A DNA stretch of 64,000 nt, taken from Nelumbo lutea (lineage: Eukaryota > Streptophyta > Magnoliopsida > Proteales > Nelumbonaceae). Under the pieces are notes generated by a model. The model was not told the DNA's origin. It saw nothing but the letters and a program-made list of their open reading frames with translations, and did not search any database. Shown one piece after another: positions 53,311 to 62,633 of this stretch. The first letter of the stretch is position 1, and each line of letters starts with the position of its first letter. A program made the position numbers and the translations under genes. Where the stretch lies: contig JAKGHH010000003.1 in assembly GCA_022828595.1 (NCBI GenBank), positions 56,223,759 through 56,287,758 on the forward strand, read 5' to 3'.

Positions 53311-53816
53311 TTTTTTATTGAGAAGGCTAGTTACTTTTATCAAATGCCATTTTTACATTTTGTTATTCTTCATTTTGATAGTTTTTTTTTATCAATAACA
53401 GAATAACTTTCACTAAAAGAATAAGAATAAGAAGAGGCACAACAAGATGGGGGGTGGGGGGGAGATAAACTCTCTTAACTCCCCACCAAAGGAAATATGA
53501 GCCCAAAAGAAAACATCCCTATTTACCCCTTGCTTAGCTAACCCATCCCCAAAAGAATTTGCACTTCTTCTTCCATAATGAGTTTCTTAACGTTCAAGTC
53601 TTGGGCCCTTTGTACACATTCCAAAGCCACCAAAATCTCAGCCCTATTAGAGTCACCCACAACTATTGAGATAGAGAAGAGAGCAATCACATTCCCATCA
53701 TCATTCCTTAATACTCCCTAATACTCGAGGGCCCTGAGTTTCCCAAGCTACTCCCATCAAAGTTCAACTTAATGAACCCACTAGGAGGGGCCCAAACATG
53801 TACAAAAGAAAGAAAC

Positions 53817-54156
53817 CAAGGTTTTAAAAACCAATTCGAAAACGGAATCACTTTGACCATCGGTTTTTGGGTCAACAGTTCGCCCATTCAGGCCGAACAG
53901 TTCAAGTGGTTTGACCTTTAGAATATTAGGGTTTAGGGTTCTATCTCTCTTCTTTTATGAAAAAAGAGAGAGTTAGTGCTACGATGGTTGTTGGTTGAGA
54001 AAGAAAGAAAAAAAGAAAAAGGAGGAGGCAATGGCAATAGTGATGGAGATGGCAACGACAACCTTTCTTTGATCTCATATCTGAGATCTAGCTTGTTTCT
54101 CTCTTTCTAAGATCTAGCTCATTTCTCTCTTTCTGAGATCTTAGATTTGACATCTC

Positions 54157-54196
<40 letters not shown>

Positions 54197-54571
54197 CATC
54201 CAATTAGTCTTAGATATAAGATCACGTCTCAAACTCTCAATCCCTCAAGCAGTTTAACAGTTCGACCATTTGGGTCAATGGTTTTTTTATCCAATCAATG
54301 TTTTTTTAAAGTAGTCTAATTTAAAAATGGACCCGAAAACATGACCAGTTCTTAGGTTAAATGGTTTAACCTTTTGGTACACCTAGGTTTTAAAATAGTG
54401 GAAAAAACAATAGGTGGAGTAGACCCTACAGTTAGACCGTCTAGGTCAATGGTTTTTTGATCAAATCAATGTTTTTTTAAAGTAGTCCAATTTAAAAATG
54501 GACCCGAAAACATGACCAGTTCTTGGGTTAAATGGTTTAACCTTTTGGTACACCTAGGTTTTAAAACAGTG
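53817..54571. mobile_element. hAT-like element inside LINE, with duplicated right end
   Basis: The left end CAAGGTTTTAAAAACC and the reverse complement of the right end CACTGTTTTAAAACC resemble each other. The flanks are A-rich (AAAGAAAC and GAAAAAAC), so the target duplication is only suggestive. The right end exists twice (54400 and 54571) because of a 171-bp tandem duplication. The interior includes a CT microsatellite and no coding sequence. Confidence 0.5.
54159..54192 (+). repeat. (CT)17 microsatellite
   Basis: An uninterrupted run of CT, 34 bases, inside the hAT-like element. Confidence 0.97.
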
Positions 54572-54599
54572 GAAAAAACAATAGGTGGAGTAGACCCTA
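54258..54599 (+). repeat. 171-bp tandem duplication
   Basis: The units 54258-54428 and 54429-54599 are nearly identical (CAATGTTTTTTTAAAGTAGT, GGACCCGAAAACATGACCAG, AATAGGTGGAGTAGACCCTA in both). Each joins the MITE right end to about 30 bases of LINE, so the duplication is later than the MITE insertion. Confidence 0.93.
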
Positions 54600-55250
54600 C
54601 AGCTTCCTTCCAATTCATTAACAAACCATCATTTGAGAGGTCATTAAACAGCTCTAAAGACTTAAGCCAATGCACCACTTTGATATGAATCACCTCCAAT
54701 ATGGAATGTAGTTCTCTCTCCTTACCAGCAAAAATTCTCAAATTCCTTTCTTCACAAATCATCTAACATGTTGGAGCCCTTATACTTCAGATAATTCTTT
54801 TCATTTGCACAAGCCACTTGAAAAAAAAAAAAAAGAAGCAAGCAAACTTTGCACATGCGCATGAGATCCAACTACAACCAAACAATGAAAAGATCTATTC
54901 CTAAATACAATTTGCAAAATGATAAGAGATTAATGAGTGATAGCCATTCTCACCATTAGCTTTGCACAGAATACACCAATTAGGAGACCAAACCCCGAGA
55001 CCAAATTTGAATGGAATGGCAATAGGCTCATCTTCAAGTTAGATAAGGCAAATAAAAATAGGAAATTAGTCCTTGAAAGGGGAGTCCCCAACCCAAACTT
55101 GTTCCCAAAATTTAATAAGTTATGAAAGTGCAAATCATACCTGATCCATGGCAAGATAGCTTGTATGGCTTTCCAAGGTGAAGCTTTTGTAGTCTTAACC
55201 AAAATTCCAACATCCCAACCATTATCCGCAAGCCCATGAATATTTTTTAC

Positions 55251-56229
55251 CATAGTTTTCAAGGTGGCAAGGTGAGACTAAGTGACCATGGGGTGCCTAG
55301 GTGCCTAGCCTTCGCCTAGGCGGTGGAATTTAAAAATAATAAGCCAATGGATTTTTTCCCTTTTGAACTAGTTTTTTTGGTTTTATGCTTCTACACTTGC
55401 TTTTGTGCTTGTGCTGCTTAGAGTGTTGCTTCAAGTAGGCAAAACAAAAAATATTAGAGTTACAACTTACAATTTAATCTTAAAAAGAATTGATGGGGTT
55501 TGTAACCCCTATTTTAGACCAAGAAAGGAAAAGAACCTAAGAAGAAGAAGGGGGCGGAGCCCTTGTTCTAAACCCAAAAAAGCTAGTGAACAAATATTAA
55601 AATAAAAGAAGAATATGAAGAAGAAAAGTAAGGGGTGGAGCCCTCTTCTAAACCCAAAAAAGTTGGTGAATAAATATTAAAATAAAATAATAAATATGAA
55701 GAAGAAAAGAAGGGGTGGAGCCTCTATTTCAGACACCAACGATGAGAAAAAAAAGTTGGAGATGCAAGAAATTTAAGAAAATGAGAAGTTTTAGATCAAG
55801 AAAAATCAAAGTAACAAATACTAAAATAAAAAAAGAAAATGAAGAAGAAAAGTGGGGGCGGAGCCCCTATTCTACCCCTATTTCTGACACCAATAATGGG
55901 AAAGAATCTGAAAATGCAAGAAATTTAAGAACAAAAAAAGGGGGCAAAGCCCCTATCTTAGTCTAATAAAATGATTCAAAAAGCTTGGGGAAAAGATACA
56001 AAAAGGAAGATGATAAAAATGGGGTGTAACCACTATTTTAGACCAACAAAAAGAAAGAAAATAAAGAACAAAAAGAAGAAGAAGAAGAAAACGATTAACT
56101 TACCTTCACTTAGAGGACTATGTGGAAATTGAGTGTTATTGTTCTATCCTCTTCCTCAATTCGATTCTTTTGCCAAAGTGAAACCTCAAAGATTAAGTTT
56201 TTTTATGCTTAGTTGCCTTAACAACCATG
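55251..56229. mobile_element. hAT-like element (979 bp) inside LINE
   Basis: The left end CATAGTTTTCAAGGTGGCAAGG and the reverse complement of the right end CATGGTTGTTAAGGCAACTAAG are similar. Flanks TTTTTTAC (55243-55250) and CTCTTTAC (56230-56237) match at 6 of 8. The left side has CGCCTAGGCGG words of a common plant MITE family. The interior is a purine-rich minisatellite. Confidence 0.65.
55530..56045 (+). repeat. Purine-rich minisatellite, unit about 80 bp, six or seven copies
   Basis: GGGG(C/T)GGAGCCC-like cores occur near 55550, 55631, 55710, 55854, 55939 and 56019. Each is followed by sequence such as TTCTAAACCCAAAAAA, AAATATTAAAATAAAA and GAAGAAGAAAAG. The spacing is 79-85 bases, with one double gap. 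Confidence 0.8.
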
Positions 56230-56766
56230 CTCTTTACAATCTTATCCCATAACTTTTCCTTCTCCAGAGAAAATCTCTATAACCACTTCTCTAGTAGAGC
56301 CAAATTCATCTTCTAAATAGTTCCAAGTCCAAGACCTCTAGGCTTGTTTCTACAAACCAACTCCCATTTCACCCTATGGGTGTGTTTCTCTTCCCTAGAT
56401 CCCAAAGAAAATTCCTTATTAACTTCTCCAATCTTCTTCCCACCCTTTCTAGAATCATAGAAATTAACAAAAAATAGACAAGCATGTTAACTAAAGTTGA
56501 TTTGATCAAAGTAACTCTTCCCCTAAAGGATAAATAATTCTTCTTCTAAGATGCAAGTTTCTTTTTAAACCTTTCCACAACCAGATTTCAAAAATTTCCT
56601 TTCCTTGGGTTATATCTCCTAGGTGCAATCCTAAATAAATCAAAGGTCGCCAATTGGACACTACAAACCCCAAAATAACTACATATTCAGTTACCTCCTT
56701 GACTATACAATTTTTCTCAACATTCACCTTCAAATTAGACAACTATTCAAAAAGTTGTGTAGTATG

Positions 56767-56866
56767 CAAGGGCGATTCTAGGGGGGACCCAAAGGAGCCA
56801 TGGCCCCCCTATGGTCCATCTATAAGTTTTGGACCCCCTCATAAAAAATTCATGGCTCCGCCCCTG
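56767..56866. mobile_element. 100-bp MITE inside LINE
   Basis: The ends are CAAGGGCGATTCTAGGG and, on the reverse complement of the right side, CAGGGGCGGAGCCATG; the start CAGGGGCGGA is known from hAT-like MITEs. Flanks GTAGTATG (56759-56766) and ATAGTAAG (56867-56874) match at 6 of 8. The LINE reading resumes on both sides. Confidence 0.55.
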
Positions 56867-57360
56867 ATAGTAAGCTTCAAGTTCCTAATCCAACTCAAAT
56901 CCCCCATTCACAAAAGAGTATCATGTCATATGCAAATTGCAAGTGAGTTATTGGAACCCCTTCCCTACCCACTCTCCAACCTCTTACTAAAATCTTGGAG
57001 TCTTTCCTTGAGATCAATCTACCTAAAACATTAGCCACCAAGCTAATCAAAAAAGGAGAGAGGGGGTCTCCTTACCTGATACCCCTCAAGGCTGGAAAGA
57101 AATCCGCTATTGTCCCATTAACCAACACAAAATAATGACAATGTCTAACACACCCTATCACCCACTTGCACCACCTATCTCCAAACCCAAATCTCATCAA
57201 CACCTCAACCAAGAAAGACCAATCCACCAAGTCAAAAGTTTTCTCTAGATCATGATTATAAACCACTCGTTTTCTTTCATGAACTCTTAAAATCCTCTAA
57301 ATTTTCATTGGCTATTAAGATTTGACCAACAATTTGTCTTCTTGTTGTGGATATCCAAAT

Positions 57361-59277
57361 TAGTTTGGAGCTCACTCCATGGCTGAAATGTATGGACCCA
57401 CCACCCACCTAGAATAGAAACATGGGAGTGATGAGCCTCCCATGTTCAAGAAAGCAAGCATGACTCTTATATGCGCAAAATAAAGCAATTGTAAGTACCT
57501 TTTAGGGGAAAGAGGGAAGGTGTTAGGCACCCCACTCCCATACTCAATATGTAGTACTGATTCCCCTAAAAATAAAGAAAGAAGAAAAATTAAAACAACC
57601 AAAGACTTTTACTCACTCTATGATGAAATTTTCTCATATCAAAAGAATGATGAGCACATTGAACATTCCAATCCTCTAATACCATTTCAAAGAGTTCATT
57701 GGAACAAAGAAAGATTGAGGTCTCCTCCCTTCTCTTTTTTATGCAATAAATCTTCTACAAGGGTTAGCTCCTTTTGAACATTCTAGGATTGAAGCAAGGT
57801 GGTGGAGAGATCTCCTCTCAACCCCTTTTTATCCACTCCTAGACTTTCTACAAGTGAGTAAAGTGAATTAGATATTCAAGGAACTCACTACCATCATGAG
57901 AAGACTTTACACAATTGACTCCACAAGAAAGATAAAGAAGCAAACACATAAATAGAAAGAAACATACTATGCCAAAACCAAAATCAAATGCACTCCTACA
58001 CTTTTCTATGCAACTAAGACATGCTAAGAAGATGGTAAGCGAAACTAAATTGGCCTAGCATAACTCTAACACCTAGACAAATGATTCCAAGACATGTTAC
58101 ACAATTTGAGCATGATAATGATCTAAATTAGATTAAAGAGACATTGATGAAGACATACAATTTCATTTAATTCTTCTAGTAAGTTATTCCACATATTCCC
58201 TACACATAATCATAATGAAATTGATTTCAAAAGAAAACACACACCATCCAACAATGAGATAATTTAATGCTGAAAATAAAAGGCTTCCTAGAACACTAAT
58301 GAGATTCAAGGAAATAAAAACTCTGTGGCCTTTGAGCAAATGTGTTGAGGGCAATGACAAAAATCGTTAGAGAATATGGTGCTGAAATGTTCTCAGTCCT
58401 CTTTGAGTGAGGTCTTGTTTGAATCAACCAGGCAAGGGAGCTGGCTCGAATTCCCCTCGGTTATTGATTATTCCCTATCTTCTTTTTTTTGTTCTTCCTT
58501 GGACTGATTTGGTCCTAGGGTTCCTGGGTCGGATTTCTTCATTTTTCCTTCCCTTTTCTTCTTCTTCTTCTTCTCTCTTGGTCGAACTCTACCAAGGCTT
58601 GTCTTCTTTCTTTTTGGTTTGATTTACATAGTTGAATGGGGTACGTCTCTAGGGTTTGGATCGGATTTATTTGAAGGGAAGAGAAGAAAGAAGATGAAGG
58701 GCTTGGGGGTTTTATTATGATGGAAGGCTAATGGAGAGAAAGAAGATGGTGTTTGGAGGGAAAGATGGAGGCTAGAGGGATTCAGTCATGGTGTTTTATG
58801 GGAGGAGAGGGGAAAGGAGATGAGAGTCTGAGAGTGGGGTTTGGTTGGGTGTTGGAGAGATGAGTTTCATGAGAGAGAGAGAGAGAGAAAGATTTACCTT
58901 GGTCGAAAAATGGTGAAGGAGCTTGCTCCATTACCTTTTCTTTTTTCTTCTTCCTCCCTTTTTGCTTTCTTCTTCACCCTTCTTGTTTTCTTCTTCCCAT
59001 GGCCGATCTCTCTTAGGGTTTTCTTCTTTTCCTTTTGTCCTTTTTTGGAAGAAAATAGTGGATGGAGAGAAAAGTAGATGGAGGAAGGTTGATGGGATGG
59101 AGGTTTGGTTCAGGTCATGGTGAGAAGTTTCATGGAGGGTAGAGGGAGGTTGACAAAGATAATGGGAAAGATTGAGAGATCTTGGTTCGCTGGTGAGAGG
59201 TGAGTGTGAGAGGAGAGTGTGAGAGAAGGTGTGTGCATGAGTTAGTGTTCAGTTGGGTTTGTTTAGTTCTAGGTTTT
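57361..59277. other. Unclassified stretch before Copia-D
   Basis: No gene recognised. Long pyrimidine-rich runs (58480-58620, 58930-59040) and a GA run (58870-58890) give open frames with Phe/Ser/Leu-rich readings that look like chance. GTGTTAGGCACCCCACTCC near 57519 resembles words in plant LTR elements, but no LTR pair was found. Confidence 0.4.
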
Positions 59278-59555
59278 TGTTGAAATAATTTAATTATTAG
59301 TGTTAGGGTTTGTTTGGCTAGTTAAAGCATTTTTTTTATTTTTTATTTCTGTTATGTTTGTTATTGTACTCACAGCAGGGGCACAAGGGTCTTTTCCCTT
59401 CTTATTTCTTCCACCCTATATAATATAATAAAATCTGGCGCCGCCAACACTATTCTATTGCTCCAAACTTTTTTCTTCTTCCTTTCTTCCTTCTCCTTTC
59501 TCTTTTCTTTCCTTCTCTTCTCTATTTTCTCATATTTAAATCAGATTTATTGTCA
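59278..59555 (+). repeat. Copia-D 5' LTR
   Basis: It starts TGTTGAAATAATT and ends TTATTGTCA three bases before the primer-binding site. TATATAATATAATA near 59417 is TATA-like, followed by a pyrimidine-rich leader. The start is inferred from TG and length alone. Confidence 0.7.
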
Positions 59556-59558
59556 AGA

Positions 59559-59570
59559 TGGTATCAGAGC
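59559..59570 (+). promoter_or_regulatory. Copia-D primer-binding site (initiator tRNA-Met)
   Basis: TGGTATCAGAGC, identical to that of Copia-C. Confidence 0.88.
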
Positions 59571-60147
59571 AAGTCTGTTGAATCTGGGTGACCAAGTTTT
59601 CTCTCTTCAAGTTGCTGAATCTGGGCGGAACAGAGGACTGAATTTGGGCTAATCAAATCAGATTTGCAACTAGTACAACCCTATAGCTTTCTTTCTTCCT
59701 TTATTTCTTTCTTTGGTTGTGTACCAAGTGGAGAGTGAATGAATCTAAACCACTGAATGTCGGCAGACTTTTGTGAGGGTTATATCTTTTATTTGTTGGA
59801 TCGTGTAATCCGGTAAATGTCGACAGACTTTTGTGAGGGTTATATCTGTTATTTGTTGGATCACTGTAGGTCGTAGATGACATGTTTTCTCTGCTCGTTA
59901 GTTTGATTTCATGTGTATTAGGATCACTCTTATTGATTAATGTTGTGGTGGAACTTACACGTTATTGATTAATGTTGTGGTGAAAATCAGTTTCGTCATA
60001 GTTCTTCTTTGGAAGTTGGTGTTGTTTGTTTTTAGTGCTCAGATTAAGTCCAGAACTGAATTGTTGTGTGTGGAGTTTTTTGTCGATATAAGGAGGGATC
60101 CTAAGTTGAGAGTTTAGATAAAAAAAAAAAAAAAACTTGTGCTTACC

Positions 60148-61784
60148 ATGTCATATGAGAATTCTACTACTTCAGAGATTCCAGGGAGCCACAATGGAGT
60201 GAGTGGGGGAATGGATATGAGTTTCCCCATGGTTGTTATTCCCTTTGATGGTTTGAACTACCTTGAGTAGTTTAGGGGAATAAAACTCTACATCACTGCT
60301 AGGGGGAAAATAGGATACATCAATGGGAGAATGAAGGAACCGAATGGAAGTGCTGAATATGATAGGTGGAACCAAGAGAATAGTATGGTGATGTCATGGC
60401 TCTTGGTTTCCATGTTGCCACGGGTAAGGAAAACTTTTATGTGGGTTGAAACTGCTTATGAGATATGAGAACAAGCAAAGTCCACCTATTCAGAGCAGAG
60501 ACACTATGCCAAGATATATCAACTGCAAGTTGAATCCTCTACTTGCAAGCAGGGGGAGAGGAGTCTCTCGATGTACTATTTTGATTTGACATCGATGTGG
60601 AAAGAACTTGATCACTACCAAAATGTGAATTGGAAGTGTGATGAAGATGCAAAGGCGTATAAGTCACTTATATCTCAGCAACGGGTCTTTGCCTTTCTCC
60701 TAGGGCTGAATCCTTCATATGAGTCCATCAGGGTGTAGATCTTGGGTAGTAAAGACTTGCTATCAATTCAGGAGGTGTATGCCCTAGTGCAGTTAGAAGA
60801 GAGTAGAAGAAGTGTGATGAATTGTGTAGAGGGGGAGTCACTTGCCCTAGCTGTCCGGGGAAATTCAGATACAAATGTCGGAGGTGCTTTTAAGAAAGAT
60901 GACTCTTAGAAAAGAACAGATGATAAGAGTAAACTTTGGTGCACTCACTACCAGAAGACACAACACACGAGAGATACATGTTGGGATCTCCATGGAAAAC
61001 CTAAATGGGCACAGGATTTGGGTAAGAAGTCAACACCTGATCAAGGCAAGAAACCAAGCCAATAGAATCAGAAAAAGTATAACTCAGCTAATATGGCGTC
61101 GATAGAGACTATCCATTGGTAACTTAGGAGAGGCATCCCAATTCTGACCCTAAGGAAGAAATTATTAACTCCTTTCATAACCATTTGGAATTGTATAGTA
61201 GGACTCTCCGCCAGATGGATTATGGTCCTACTCCCTCTACCTCTTTCGCGTCTACAGCAGGTAACGCTGCCATTGCCTTCCATGTGTTATCTCATACCAC
61301 TGATTCTCCTTGGGTTATTAACACCAGAGCCTCAAACCACATGACCGGTAAGTCAATTTTATTTCAGACATATAACCTTCTCTCTGGGAGAGAGAATGTG
61401 AGACTAGCTGATGGTTCTTTTTCTACCATAGCTGGCCAAGGTACCATACCTCTCCCACTCGGCCTTACCTTTTCTAATGTACTGCATGTTCCGAAATTAC
61501 CTATTAATTTGTTGTTCATTAGTAGTATAACTCACTCCTTGAACTGTTCAGTCACTTTTTTTCCGTCTTCATGTGTGTTTCAGGATTTGGCCTCGGGGAA
61601 GACGATTGGTAGAGGAAGCATGGTGGATGGCCTCTACGTGTTGGAGAATAAAGCTGGTCTTGTGGCTACAGAGTCCATGAGTTTGTCAAGTGAGAGTCAA
61701 GCCTATTCATGGCATAGTCGTCTAGGTCATCTTTCTTTTGAGTCATTAAAAGTTATGTTCCCAAAGTTGTTTGAGTCATTGTAA
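60148..61784 (+). pseudogene. Copia-D gag-protease, broken
   Basis: The ATG at 60148 (MSYENSTTSEIPG) follows a 16-base A run. Gag keeps MVVIPFDGLNYLE, ARGKIGYINGRMKEP and VFAFLLGLNPSYESIR, with stops TAG 60268 (Trp position), TGA 60466 (Trp position), TAG 60736 (Gln position) and two more near 60907 and 61062. The zinc knuckle has lost its second Cys (CTHYQKTQHTRDTC). After a frameshift near 61160 the protease reads NTRASNHM where DSGASDHM is expected: both Asp are Asn and Gly is Arg. LADGS and VLHVPKLPINLL follow, then WHSRLGHLSFESLKVMFPKLFESL and a stop. Confidence 0.9.
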
Positions 61785-62560
61785 GTGAGTCAGTTATAGT
61801 GTCAGACATGTCAATTGAGTAAACATTGTAGAAGTTCTTTACCTTTTGAGAAATAAAAGATCTGGATTTCCATTTCATATTGTTTATTCTGATGTTTGGG
61901 GCCCTGTTACTCTACCCACTGAGACTGGATATAAGTACTTCATTATCTTGATTGATGATTACTCTAGATACACTTGGGTTTACCCTATGTGATCTCGAGA
62001 TGAAGTGCCTAAAATTGTGAAAGACTTTCAATGCATGGTGTTCGCTTAGTTCCAAACTGAAATCCATATCTTCCGGTCAGACAATGCGAAGGAATACTTT
62101 CATAGTGATCTCACAGAGTTTTTTACTTCGAGTGGGTCACTTTAGCGAAGCTCTTGTGCCATGACACCCCAACAAAATGGTGTTGCTGAACGAAAGAACC
62201 GTCACCTTCTCGAAGTAGCTCGTGGCTTATTAATTCATATGAATGTGCCAAAGCGTTTTTGGATGGATGTAGTTTTGTGTGCTACATACACCATCAACCG
62301 TATGCCATCTCAGTTACTAGAGTATAAGGCCCCACATCAGCTTATGTTTCCTACAGCTCCGTTGTCTACCATTCCGATGCGTGCTTTTGGGTGTCGTTGC
62401 TTTGCCCATAACTTGTCCCCTACTCGAGGTAAGCTTGATCCTAGGGCTATTCCTTGTGTTTTCCTTGGTTACCCTTTATCTCAAAAGGGGTATCGCTACT
62501 ATGATCCTATCTCTCGCAAGTTTACTCAATTGAGGAGAAACAGGCAACTCAAACTCAACT
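61785..62560 (+). pseudogene. Copia-D integrase, broken
   Basis: It starts with a finger remnant CQTCQLSKH. The core is HIVYSDVWGPVTLPTETGYKYFIILIDDYSRYTWVYPM, then a TGA; FRSDNAKEYFHSDLTEFF holds the second Asp and MTPQQNGVAERKNRHLLEVARGLL the Glu. The C-terminal part FWMDVVLCATYTINRMPSQLLEYKAPHQLMF and DPRAIPCVFLGYPLSQKGYRYYDP is intact up to a frameshift near 62530. Several stops (61990, 62048, 62143) interrupt the core. Confidence 0.88.
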
Positions 62561-62633
62561 ACCTCATTTACCCAATCCTCCTCCATTTCGGGTTTTTCAT
62601 CATCGCTATAAAAGCCAGCAGAGTTCAAGAGTC

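Larger units (their letters stand above)
53382..57360 (-). mobile_element. 5'-truncated LINE, antisense, split by three MITEs
   Basis: Poly(T) at 53382-53391 is the tail. Minus-strand order from the 5' end: ANENLEDF (57290), KTFDLVDWSFLVEVLMRFGFGDRWCKW, FFPALRGIRQGDPLSPFL, a catalytic motif that reads FAYD instead of FADD (near 56945), NLKVNVEKNCIV, YLGLHLG, the thumb near 56400-56240, then (after a MITE) VKNIHGLADNGWDVG, a decayed zf-RVT, EERNLRIF and KSLELFND. RNase H is at 53820-53550. Insertions at 56767-56866, 55251-56229 and 53817-54571 split it. It is dead. Confidence 0.85.

Noticed and set aside
55405..55966. Lys/Arg-rich open frames as a nuclear protein gene
   Set aside because: They are readings through a purine-rich 80-bp tandem repeat inside a MITE.
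57520..59123. Several Phe/Ser/Leu-rich open frames as membrane proteins
   Set aside because: They are translations of pyrimidine-rich tracts with no conserved start, domain or partner.
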